A stretch of 64,000 nt of DNA from Lutjanus erythropterus (Eukaryota; Chordata; Actinopteri; Lutjaniformes; Lutjanidae), in NCBI GenBank assembly GCA_020091685.1, contig CM034602.1, positions 5,946,122 to 6,010,121 on the forward strand, written 5' to 3'. A program made the translations under genes and the position numbers. Of the stretch, positions 1 through 10,045 are shown one piece after another (position 1 is the stretch's first letter; each line of letters begins with the position of its first letter). The notes below the pieces were generated by a model. It made no database searches, was not told where the DNA came from, and saw nothing but the letters and a program-made list of their open reading frames with translations.

Positions 1-1263
1 ACTTAGCTTCTCTTTGCTTTGTCTCTTTTTGACATTTATCTTCTCATGTGTGTCAATTAAAACACATTAGATTGACAAGTAATTTCTTATGTTACATCAT
101 ATTTATAGCCAGTGGTGGAAAATGTTTTCAGTTCCTTTATTTAAGTAAAAGTACCAATACTACTGGTCGTATTACAAGGAGTTTTTAACTGGTTATGAAA
201 CAGTCTCAGTCTGATACTGAAGCCTCTATGTGACCCGAACAAACATGACCATCAGAGAGAAGATCGGCTTTTTCTCTAAAGTTGTTCTCAATGCCTGCCA
301 ATGAGTCAGATTTTCTATGAAATCAGATGAAATGACCGTGTTTTTTTATTTTCCAAGCCAAAGTTACTGTGACAGTCATACATTAGCAAGTTAAAAAGAA
401 ATAGGGGAAGATTTTTCTTTAGATAATTTTATTTCTGATGTGATATTTTATAGTTTTGGCAGCGGAAACACTACCGCTTTTGTCCACAGGGGCCTCCAAA
501 ATCAACAAAATATGAAAATTCTTTGTAGTAGCTATAATGAAAACAAAAAAAATCAGGCACCAGGTGACAATAAAAAAAATGGAATATAGTAAACCTCTCA
601 GACAAGCAGTTTGTCCAAATAAAAGTCCTTTGTGACTTATACATACGCACAGTACCTGCCACACAAACCATTTTTTTAAATAATATATTATATTTTATGC
701 TTTATAATATGTTCTCTGTGTGTAAAAATTGATGATGAAATGTAACCAGTAAGTAAAGCTGTCAGATAATTAGACTGGAGTAAAAAAGGATAATATTTTC
801 CTATGAAATGTAGTAGAGTAGAGAGTGCAAACATCTCGCCTCACCTTCCCCTTCCAAGTGTGTAGAAGAAAGAGCCAGTGTTTGGTTTGTCCATGGAAGA
901 AGACCTGCGCCTTCTGTAGATATAAAGGGCTTGTTCTAAGGTTAAAAAAAAGGTGTATGAAAATTATATTCAATCTCTGCCATATTCTTCCACTAACTGA
1001 ACTTTAATCTTTTAACAATGCATATCGGCTATGTTTTGTTTATGTAAAAACTGATTATTGTAAAATAATTATAGTAGAGTAAAAGTATAAAGTAACATAA
1101 AATGGAAACATTTACAAACAAAATGGTAATTGGATAAATGTGTTTAATTACTTTCCATTTTTCTGCATTGAGTAGAGTATCACTGTTATATATGTTGTAA
1201 TGGACTCGTGCATGACGGGACTCGTGCATAATGAGGTCACTGTTCACTTCAAAGAGGATGCCT
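1..1263. other. AT-rich upstream DNA, no gene seen
   Basis: This is non-coding DNA upstream of hapln3. Open frames here are short and show no domain or splice-site pattern. The stretch from about 815 to 1002 is a truncated copy of a dispersed element that also occurs near 30.4-30.8 kb and 42.9-43.3 kb. The rest shows no structure I recognise. Confidence 0.6.
815..1002 (+). repeat. Truncated dispersed MITE-like repeat (copy 1 of 3)
   Basis: It shares blocks such as 'gccagtgtttggtttgtcc', 'gtagatataaagggct' and 'ctctgccatattct' with 30394-30759 and 42920-43282. The other copies run longer at both ends, so this one is 5'- and 3'-truncated. The family looks like a common teleost non-autonomous repeat; I cannot give a database name. 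Confidence 0.65.
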
Positions 1264-1300
1264 CGTCCTGACGTCACCGCGCGTGAGCGTCAGGACGGTC
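1264..1300 (+). promoter_or_regulatory. hapln3 core promoter region with CRE palindrome
   Basis: A perfect full CRE (TGACGTCA) lies at 1269-1276, inside a CpG-rich patch that stands out from the AT-rich surroundings. It is also part of a perfect 10-bp inverted repeat: CGTCCTGACG at 1264-1273 and CGTCAGGACG at 1288-1297, with a 14-bp loop. It lies just upstream of a putative non-coding exon with a GTGAGT donor. CREB/ATF control is an inference from the motif alone. Confidence 0.5.
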
Positions 1301-1374
1301 TGGTGCGCAGAGAGACAGACAGATAGACAGCAGAGGATGAGCTGAAGACACGCTGGGCGGACAACTGCTTATCT
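1300..1374 (+). other. hapln3: hapln3 non-coding exon 1 (5' UTR), start approximate
   Basis: A GC-rich, non-coding segment ends in 'gcttatct' followed by GTGAGT, a good donor at 1375. The next acceptor on this strand is at 2190, just before the signal-peptide ATG, giving an intron of about 0.8 kb. A non-coding first exon is usual for link-protein genes. The transcription start cannot be placed precisely, so the left edge is a guess. Confidence 0.5.
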
Positions 1375-2204
1375 GTGAGTCACTTTTTTACGACTTTACA
1401 CTTTTATTAGACGCTCATAAGGCAGTTATACTTCACTTAGGACTATTTTATGTTTCAAACAGGCAGTGCGGATGAATTTCAGAGCGACAGTGTGATTCAG
1501 TTTGTAAATAGAGAGCTGAGGTTAGTAGACTTTACTTGAAATGCGGCTTAAAACAGCGCAAAGTGAAAATGAAAAAGTGAAATGAAAAAACAAACAAACA
1601 ATGTAGCTGCTAAATACTTTAAAGTGAAGAGAAGAGGAAGAGAAACTGCAAAGAAAGGAATTTATGAAAATATATTAAACGTACATTATTGTCTAATTAG
1701 ACGTGAACAAAGTTTCTTATGTTTCTAAAAGCCACATATTCTATTAACTGTAGCCTAAAATATTTAATTTACTAAATTTTTAAAGGTTTTCATAGATTTT
1801 TTTTGCTGTGAAAAGATCATTTTTATTTACCATAAAGGAATGTATAGAGCACAATCTTGAGCAGACTCAAATAAATGCGTAAAAAACGCTAGACCCGGCT
1901 CATGTTTTTGCATGCAGTGTTTTTGACATTTTTCAGAATTAAACAGGATATGAAAAAGCTTCGTTAATTGTGAAATTGGCTTCATAACCTCAAAGTCGCG
2001 TCTCTGAGTCATATTGGAGTTATTTTGGGAGGGAAGAGGCTAATTTTTTCATAATTTTGAGCTGTAATGTAATTTTGTCTTCTCTCCAAACAATGCAGTC
2101 TTCAGTTTGTGATTTCACAGACCAGAGACTGGTATTTATGGCAGCTGTATAGAATAAAGAGCTCAGTATTTATTGTGGTTCTTGGTTCAGCAGCGGACAG
2201 CATC

Positions 2205-2352
2205 ATGCTCAGTCTACTGCGCCCCCTACTGGCCACCTGCCTGTACCTGCTGCTGCTGCTGCTGCTGCTGCCCGGCGGACAGAGCAGGATCCCCGCCTAC
2301 AGCAACGGCTATCACTACCAGGACATCAGCAATGGCAAAGGCAACGGAGAGA
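2205..2352 (+). CDS. hapln3: hapln3 coding exon 1: signal peptide and N-terminal spacer
   Basis: The exon begins at 2191 after the acceptor 'cttggttcag', and the ATG is at 2205. It encodes a leucine-rich signal peptide containing eight consecutive CTG leucines, then a short hydrophilic spacer with 'YSNGYHYQDISNG'. It ends in phase 1 at 2352 before GTAGGT. An upstream in-frame ATG at 2109 lies before the splice acceptor and is not used in this model. The leucine run is a coding CTG microsatellite, so length polymorphism would not be surprising. Confidence 0.9.
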
Positions 2353-2542
2353 GTAGGTCCTCCTCTGTGTGTCTGTGTGTGTTTGCTGCCTGTGTGACAC
2401 ACAGATAATCTACACACTTCATCAGTTTACATCACAACACCAGCATGTGGAGGAGACAGACAGCTATAATTCATGGAGGCCAGGCAGTCAGCCGGGTTAT
2501 AAAAACAAACTCTGCCAGTGATTGATGTGGCTTGTGTTGCAG

Positions 2543-2585
<43 letters not shown>

Positions 2586-5125
2586 TTCCTACATGAAGAT
2601 ATTTCAATTTAAAAACTTCTTTCATTGAACACAAGCCCATCATTTAGACTAATATATTGCAAGGAAATATCATGCAATTATATTAGAGAATTTGTGTGTT
2701 ATAATGTGCTGTTTTTAAAAATTATATTAAATAAATGTTGTAAATTTGACAGCCTGGTTTGCCTGCCTCAGGAACAGCTTGTGAAGCTGGGTGAAATGGA
2801 AACTTTGAAAGCATCTTGCTGCATTCACTTGCACTTGGACATTGAAATTTTACTCTTGTCACTTTCCAATCAGCCACAACTCACCTTATCATATATATTT
2901 TCGTTTGCTGTTGACATATTCACATCCTTTACTTTATTGCCTTTATTGCCATTCAACAAACGGCATTCGGCATTAATGTAAACTCTAATTAATGTGAAAC
3001 AGGCAAACAAAAAACAGTTTTTCTGGCCCGGAATAGAGATTTCAGAGGAGGGCACTGTGGCTGCTTGTAAGTCAGAGAAGCAAGTATTTCAACTTAGCAT
3101 GTTTTCTTAATATCTGAGGACAAAATATCATGATCATTATATTATTTATTACAGTAAATATATTTCAGATTTTTCCTTTAAAGACATACAGCAGATCAGA
3201 GATAAGTTAATGGGGATTTTACTGTTTCCCTCAGAGTTAGAGACTAATAAATGCCTTTGGACAGACCTTTTTTTATGTATTTGGTGTGATGTAAAAAAGC
3301 ATTAGCAAACATTAGGTTATGTTGGCTCAATTGTTTAGTGTGCAAGATTTATTTGTCACATGCACACATGTACGATATACAACTGCAGGCTGTGAGATTA
3401 TTTGTGAACATCATTTCACAAACTCAAAATCTTATTGACCCTATTTTGGCTCCATAGAAGAGGCCTTTCCTCAGGGCAGCTTGACATGTTTGAAAAGCAC
3501 AGATGTAAAGAATAACTTTGATGAAGGCTCCATTCCATTTAGTAGGATTTAAAGGCACATACCAGAGAGATTAGCTTTAATAAGTAATTGTAATTAATCC
3601 TATCAATACCATATAAAGAGAACAAAATTAGGATTCTACTGTTTGACACATGCTGTATTTCTGATGTTTGTGTCTTTTCTAGTCTACTTCAACGGGGTCC
3701 GTCTCCTCGTGGAATCCCCTGAGCCTGCGGTGTCGGCCACCAGGGGGAGCAGTGTCACCCTCCCCTGCCACTACCACTACGAGCCTGAACCGACCACGCC
3801 ACGCAGGACCCGGGTCAAGTGGTCCTGGTTGCCTGCCAACACCGTCGGTGTGCCTGCGTCCCCTATAGCCTCCACCAGGGAAACTGAAGTTATGGTCGCC
3901 ATGGGCAACCGTCACCGCAGCTATGGCAACTTCCGGGGCCGTGTGCGCCTGCGACGCTCAGCACCAGGGGACATGTCCCTGGTCATCAACGAGCTGCAAC
4001 TGAACGACACGGGCAGATACCGCTGTGAGGTGATCGACGGCCTGGAGGACGAGAGTGTGACGGTGGAGCTGGAGCTGCGGGGTGAGGAGTGTGTGTGTGT
4101 GTGTGTGTGTGAGGTGTATGGATGAGGGTGAAAAGGTCACTGCAGTGTCACTGGAAATCCTTTTGGAGTCAAAATCAAGCAGCAGCAGCAGCCAGAGATG
4201 TCAACTGAAAGATGATGGTGCTGTTTTTTTTGACTTGCATCTGTACTTTGAACCTTATGAAACACCTTCCTACTGTATATACAATATAAAACTCCTGAAG
4301 TAGATAAATGCATGGCTGGATCAATCCACTACACCCAGAATCCATCCAGAACAAGAACAATGTGTGGGCCCCATGGATGTATTATGTGCAGAAAAAGTAT
4401 TAGGGTCAGACTGACTGTGAAAACCATGGAACAGCTGTTTTCAAACACTCCTCTTCCCTGTACAGGTGTGGTGTTTCCCTACCACTCTCAGGAGGGACGC
4501 TACAATTTTAACTTCTTTGCGGCCCAACAAGCGTGCCAGGATCAGGACGCCACTCTGGCCACATTCGAGCAGCTCTTCACAGCGTGGGAGGAGGGGCTAG
4601 ACTGGTGTAACGCTGGCTGGTTGGCTGATGGCACAGTGCAGTACCCAATCACAGCCCCTCGTGCAGGCTGTGGGGGCGTGGACTTAGCTCCTGGTTTGCG
4701 CAGCTACGGACAACAGCATCGCCTCCTGAATCGCTATGATGCTTTCTGCTTCTCCGCCGCCATCAAGGGTCAGTATGCATGTTTGTGTGAACGTTTTAAA
4801 ACTAAATATATTTCTACATGACACTTAATGATTCTCTCCTGCTTTAGGAACCGTGTACTTCTTAAAGCACCCGACAAAGCTCAACTTCACAGAAGCGGCC
4901 CAGGCTTGTGCCAGTGATCGAAGTGAAATTGCCAGAGTGGGTCAGCTGTACGCCGCCTGGAGGCTGATGGGATTGGACCGCTGTGACGCCGGCTGGCTGG
5001 CTGATGGGAGCGTGCGTTATCCTATCACAAAGGCCCGGGCTAACTGCGGCCCACCGGAACCAGGGGTGCGTAGCTTCGGTTTCCCCCCTCAGTCCCTGAA
5101 GTTTGGCGTCTACTGTTATCGGTAG
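2205..5125 (+). CDS. hapln3: Hyaluronan and proteoglycan link protein 3 (whole gene span, 4 coding exons)
   Basis: Coding exons are 2205-2352, 3683-4081, 4466-4768 and 4848-5125, all joined in phase 1, giving 375 codons plus stop. Domain order is signal peptide (about residues 1-28), V-set Ig (about 55-180), Link module 1 (about 184-282) and Link module 2 (about 285-375). Each Link module keeps four cysteines and the C-[DN]-A-G-W-L core. One Ig plus two Link modules, with no glycosaminoglycan or lectin region, defines link proteins. These are secreted matrix proteins that stabilise proteoglycan G1 on hyaluronan. Assignment to paralogue 3 rests on resemblance ('RYRCEVIDGLEDES', 'GLDWCNAGWL', 'NCGPPEPGVRSFGFP') and on being the convergent neighbour of acan. 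Length is close to the roughly 360 residues of the human protein. Confidence 0.93.
2544..2582. repeat. (GT)n microsatellite in hapln3 intron
   Basis: About 19 GT units in the second intron of hapln3. Confidence 0.95.
3683..4081 (+). CDS. hapln3: hapln3 coding exon 2: V-set Ig domain
   Basis: The acceptor is 'gtcttttctag' at 3682 and the donor is GTGAGG at 4082, with phase 1 at both ends. It encodes residues 50-182. Ig hallmarks are visible: 'VTLPCHYHYEP' (B-strand Cys), 'RVKWSWL' (core Trp) and 'NDTGRYRCEVIDG' (D-x-G-x-Y-x-C). This domain normally pairs with the Ig of aggrecan G1. The donor is followed at once by a GT microsatellite (4089-4111). Confidence 0.93.
4089..4111. repeat. (GT)n microsatellite abutting a splice donor
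   Basis: About 11 GT units start seven bases after the hapln3 Ig-exon donor (GTGAGG at 4082). Confidence 0.9.
4466..4768 (+). CDS. hapln3: hapln3 coding exon 3: Link module 1
   Basis: The acceptor is 'ctgtacag' at 4465 and the donor GTCAGT at 4769, phase 1 to phase 1. A complete hyaluronan-binding Link module is encoded by this single exon. Cysteines occur in 'QQACQD', 'DWCNAGW', 'AGCGG' and 'AFCFS'. The 'GVVFPY' start directly follows the Ig exon, as in the family. Confidence 0.93.
4848..5125 (+). CDS. hapln3: hapln3 coding exon 4: Link module 2 and stop
   Basis: The acceptor is 'ctgctttag' at 4847, after a 79-bp intron. It encodes a second Link module with cysteines in 'AQACAS', 'DRCDAGW', 'ANCGPP' and 'VYCYR'. 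The TAG at 5123-5125 falls immediately after 'CYR', the usual end of link proteins give or take a few residues. No convincing close polyadenylation signal was found; an AATAAA-containing stretch lies far downstream near 8413. Confidence 0.93.
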
Positions 5126-6404
5126 ATGCTCTGACTCAACACAAGACAAAAACAAAACATTCTAACAGCGAACTGGTTCAGAGCTCTGTGTGAGAGGTTA
5201 ACATTAGCTGTAGCCTGGAAGCAAATTAGCAGTTAGCCAGTTTGTTCATTTCTGAGCTATTTTGACGCTCCACCTCCATACTGTAACTGATGTGTCAGTG
5301 TACTTTATTACCAGTCAACAACTGTTAAACTACGCCCATCCATCATGTGATGCCACTCGTGCTTAGACAAAATATCTACACGACAGAGAGGGGAAGTAAC
5401 GCCCCTTTTGATGGACCTAGCATCGGAAAAAATATGACGGGTAGTTAGCGGTGAGAGACAAATAGATTGTGCCACAAATTACACATTTGATATTTGTCAA
5501 TTTAAAAGATGATTTTACAAGTCAAGAAAGTTGTTTGTCCTAAAACTGAGAAGACTGTGAGGATACGTAGTTACATAAAGACTACACACCCAACAATTGC
5601 GTAAGTAACGTCATGACTGTCTCCCTCCAAGAGCTAAAGCTAGCATCTGATGCTATGATACCTGTGTGTTTTCACAGTAACAGGTCTTGGTCATTCTTTT
5701 GCTTCTCAGCTGATAAAAGAAACGCTACAAGAGACAGCGATATTGGTGCTGATGTGGCTGACTGAGCGGTTTCACATAAAACTAAACAATGTCAAACCTG
5801 CCACAAACTGCAGCGTTCTTGTCTTGTAAAATTATCTTTTAAATTGCCAAACATCATCACGACACAGTTCAAACGGGAACAAAAATTATTTGTCTCACAC
5901 GATTGACTATCGTTCACATCTTTTCCGAAATTAGGTCCCCATGGGGCACAGCAGAAGTGGAGGAGCTCCACCGCTCTATAGAGTGCTACAGGAATGAGTC
6001 CTAAAACCTGTAAATGAGTTAGCATATTAGCACCTCTGGTCCCTTCATCTCGAAGTCAGTGGGGTTTTCTGAATTAGTTTTTGGTTACATGTCTGAAATA
6101 AGGTCTGTGGTTAACATCCTAAGAGAGTTTCAAGTTTTGTTACAACATACAACATAAAATATGTCAGTTGATACCCCACTTTTGAATTTTAAAGGTTTTA
6201 CAGTTGCTAACAAGTGGTTAAATAAGACAAGCTTTTTACTGCTGGTGATTGCACTTACTCTTCAGAAATCATAAAAGTGGTGTTCATTTGTGAAATTATC
6301 TTTATGAACAAAATATCTATCATAACTATCATAGACATTTGTGTGCCACATACCTCACTTTTGCATTTATCAAAAAGTATAATGGAAAAACCCCATTGGC
6401 TTTT

Positions 6405-7672
6405 TGTTGAGGGAACGAGAACTGTGCTAAATTCAGGGTCAGTCTACAAAAACATAGCCAGACCTATGTGGATCCCTGAACGCTGCATGTGTCTAATTGT
6501 TGAACATCTCATTCCAAACCCATGGGCATTAACATGCTGCTCTAACAGCCTCCACTCTTCCGTGAAGGCTCTCTACAATATTTTGGAAACTGTTTGCTCT
6601 CATTCAGTCACACAGCATTAGTGAGGATGGCTACAGATGTCAGGTGATTAGGGCCTGGCTCACAGTTGGTATTCCAGTTCATCCTAAAGTGGGGTTGGGG
6701 TTAGGCCTCTGTGCAGGCCAGTCAAGTTCTTCCACATCAAACTGTGAGAACCATTCCTACGTGGACCACAATTTGTGAACGGGAGCGTTGCCATTTTGAA
6801 ATAGGAATGGACATTCTCAAAACTGTTGTCATAAAGTTGGATGCAAAATGCAAAATCAATCTTTTCCTGTTTCATAAAAGGGATAGTTTTGGTTATTTCA
6901 AGTGAGGTTGAATGAAGAATTTATCCATTGTCAGTGCATCACCTGCAGTAGAGGGCCGTTGGCACACCACGGTGTGGAGAAGCAACAAGAGTACTGGTGT
7001 AGAAAGCTAAGCAATTTACTGCTTTGGACAGGGTCATCAGCAAAACAAATTTTAGCCACCAAAAAAGTCAATATCATTTAGAATATTTTCCCTGCTTTAC
7101 CTTGCTGTCAGACAGCCATTTCTGAAGAGAAACCGCCGTTATATGAGCCAAATATCACTCTGTCCAAAGGCACCAGACTCTATTGGCAAAATCAGTAATT
7201 TTATCTCCCTGAATATGAGGGTTTCTGGTCGACCGCTGCCTCGATCTGTTAGTTTGTTTGTGTTTTTGTGTGCTTTAAAGGGCTAGTTTGGATTCACCAA
7301 AGTTGCACAATAACACAACAAACAAAACAACAGAACGAGGCAGCAGTAGACTCTGTGTTTTTTACCAGGTAAAATGATTGTTTTTGCAAAGGCATTCTGG
7401 TTGATCCTTGAGAGAACAATATTTGGCTAAAGGCTTTCTGACTGCAAACAAAATCGGTGGAAATATTCTAAATATGGTGTACACTTGGTGAGCATTTTTA
7501 GGTACACTGACTATGGACAAGTACCTCATATAACTCCACTTCAAATAATCCCTTTAAGATAACTCTTAATTGGACTTAACGGGCCAAAACCTGACCATGA
7601 AAAACAGCCTCAGACAATTACATAAAAGTATTCTGACTGAAGTGTCCACATACTATTGGCCATATAGTGTAG
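6405..7672. mobile_element. Tc1-like non-autonomous DNA transposon remnant, interrupted
   Basis: The right end 'tattggccatatagtgtag' (about 7654-7672) is the terminal sequence typical of a common fish Tc1/mariner-type element. The block 6405-6870 ('ttggaaactgtttgctctcattcagtcacacagcattagtgagg', quoted here only in part: 'cattcagtcacacagcatta') reads like the internal part of the same family. The two parts are separated by a foldback element at about 6880-7560. No intact transposase frame exists. Family naming is from recognition, not a search. Confidence 0.55.
6880..7560. repeat. Foldback (long inverted repeat) element nested in the Tc1-like remnant
   Basis: The two halves are imperfect reverse complements around about 7290. 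For example 'gagccaaatatcactctgtcc' (left) and 'ccgctgcctcgatctgttag' (left) pair with 'acagaacgaggcagcagtag' (right). Outer ends are 'aaagggatagttttggtta' and 'cacttcaaataatcccttt'. A related and longer copy lies at 58340-59255. Confidence 0.65.
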
Positions 7673-8577
7673 AATAAGAACATCTTCCCATCCTCTTGAA
7701 TTCAGTTATTTTTGCTGCCAGTTTTCCTCAGTGCTTCAAATTGATCTTATTTTGCTTCAAATTCTTTGAAATGTTGCTGAGCAGCTTTGACTTTGATCAG
7801 ACCCCCAGCAGCGACATTAAATCACAGATGATTCCTTTCAAACTCAGGGAAGGTGTTCAGACCGAGAGAAACCTTCGTATTCAAATTAATTCACTGCTCT
7901 CCAACCATACCTCAACCTTGTAGCCTGTATTTATTCAACAAAATGTTTACATCGTCTTTTTCAGCAGTGCCCACAGGAACATTTTAACAACAAACATTCA
8001 TTCTTGAGAGCTTCAAACAACAACCGCAAAAACTTCTGGGTTAAGTGCCTTGCTAAAGGGCACCGTGATGGTTGAGGGAGTGTTTTCTTTCTAACCTTTC
8101 CACTTGCTTCCACCACAGACTCTTTCTGTCTTTCTAACACTGTGAAATATACTGGAGTCTGCTTGTCTCCTGAAGTGTCTGTGTATCTCATTTTATAAAG
8201 TATAATGCATCTCTTTATCATTTTTCTGGGTGATTAAGGGTAGTGCTCTGTGATGGAGAAAGCAGAAGTTATGAGTGAGTATCTGTATTGTTGTAATATT
8301 TAAACTACCTTGTTTACATCCATTGTGGAAGAAGAAACAGTGTTTCATTACATACCTGTACCTTTTTTTTGTTTTTCATTATATATGTCTATGCATTTGT
8401 ACTATTTTCTACAAATAAATAAAAACACTACTGTAAAGACATATTTTAATAAGAGGTACATGTGTCAGAAGAAATTAGGTGATTTACTTCCTGTGAATTC
8501 TGCAGGTAGAAAACCAAACCTTTGTGAAGCACAAATTTGAGATTCAGCATTGATCGATACACCAGAAGATACCAACT

Positions 8578-8779
8578 CCCCATTTACACCTGGTATTAAA
8601 GTGGGATGTGGATCCAGATACTCTATCCAGATTGTTGCACAGGTTGCATTTATACCTACCTAAGATCCAAACACAATGCCAGCCAGACACCTTGGTACGC
8701 CTTGCTTTAACATACATTTTCCTTATCTGGATAACTTATCCAGATACAGATCGTATTTTATTACCAGGTGTAAATGGGG
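8578..8779. repeat. Short palindromic MITE
   Basis: It starts 'ccccatttacacctggta' and ends with the inverted form 'taccaggtgtaaatgggg'. The internal part shows further weak inverted symmetry. It is about 200 bp long with no coding capacity. Confidence 0.7.
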
Positions 8780-10009
8780 TGCAAAAGAGCAGTTACACAC
8801 AGTGCTGGTAATATCTGGTAATCCTGATATGTTTTCAGCTGTCATATTGCTTACATGCTTACAGTGAGTATCTTGCTAAGGTTAGAATCTAAGCATGCTA
8901 TACTGTAACACAGTAACATCACAGATGTATTACATGTACTTCACAGCACTGAGAAGCTTACATCTACTGTAGGACTAAGTGCATTGCACTGTGATGCAGA
9001 ACGATGGTACAGTCTAGTGTAAAAAGCTGAATACATACCTCTTCTCCTGTCTAAATGTCTGTATTATGGATACTGCCTTGCAGCAACCCTTGTAGCAAGG
9101 CTGGATGCTCTGCCCAGCCTCTCTCATCATCTGGATATGATGCAGTAATGTCGTCAGAACAATGTGTCCACCCGTCTATAGCCTTTGTTCTTGTCCTCAT
9201 CTTCCTCCCAGTCTTCCTCTGCCTATTGCTCTCATTGTCTCCATATTTGGAAAGTTCTCACAAGAGAGCTGAGCTTACCTGAAGTCTATTTGTAGCAAAT
9301 GTGAGACTCAGACTAAATGGTGCATTAGTGTGAAAGTGGAGGAAGAGGGAAGTGTTTTTCCAATGATTGCAAGACATTTCATCCTCGAATTAAGTATCTA
9401 TTGTCAGAAACAATAATGTAAAGTTTCCAAGAAGTGTGTTGCAAAATTGCACTTTGGAAAATATGCCTTGAACTGACAGAGTCATCATTTTGATGCCCTT
9501 TAATATACTTATGAAACACTCTCTCAGATTCTTTCAGGTACTTTGAGGGGGCACCACCACTGGTTGGCGAGCTCTCAAGGTGCCATACAGTTTTACTTAC
9601 AGTCCAAACAGGAATGCCAGGGTAGAGAGGTGAGATGGTTCACTGACCCGTACAAAACAGCTACTGTATGTAAACAGCGTCAGCCTGTCTGCACACGATG
9701 CACTTTTAGATGAGAGGGGTCGAACACATTACTACGCCCTCCTGCATCCGCATGTGAACAGAGGTCCCAGTGATCATATAGCCAGCGGGTTCTATAAACA
9801 CCTCCTATTTACACCTGCTGGCTAAACATGAGTGGACGCACACACACGTGCCAACATGCTCTGCCACATATACATCCGATTAATGCACACACACGTGCAG
9901 TGTGGCTGTGCAAACACGCTTTATAGATACATACACTCGTGCAACCACGCATGATGTACTTATATACATGCGGGGCTGCTCTCCCTGTTACACACACACA
10001 TGCGCGCGT

Positions 10010-10010
<1 letters not shown>

Positions 10011-10042
<32 letters not shown>
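10011..10042. repeat. (CA)n microsatellite
   Basis: A CA repeat next to a longer CA- and TG-rich tract (about 9835-10042). Confidence 0.9.

Positions 10043-10045
<3 letters not shown>

Noticed and set aside
2109-2204. Upstream in-frame ATG for hapln3
   Set aside because: It lies before the splice acceptor at 2190 and would put a non-hydrophobic stretch before the signal peptide.
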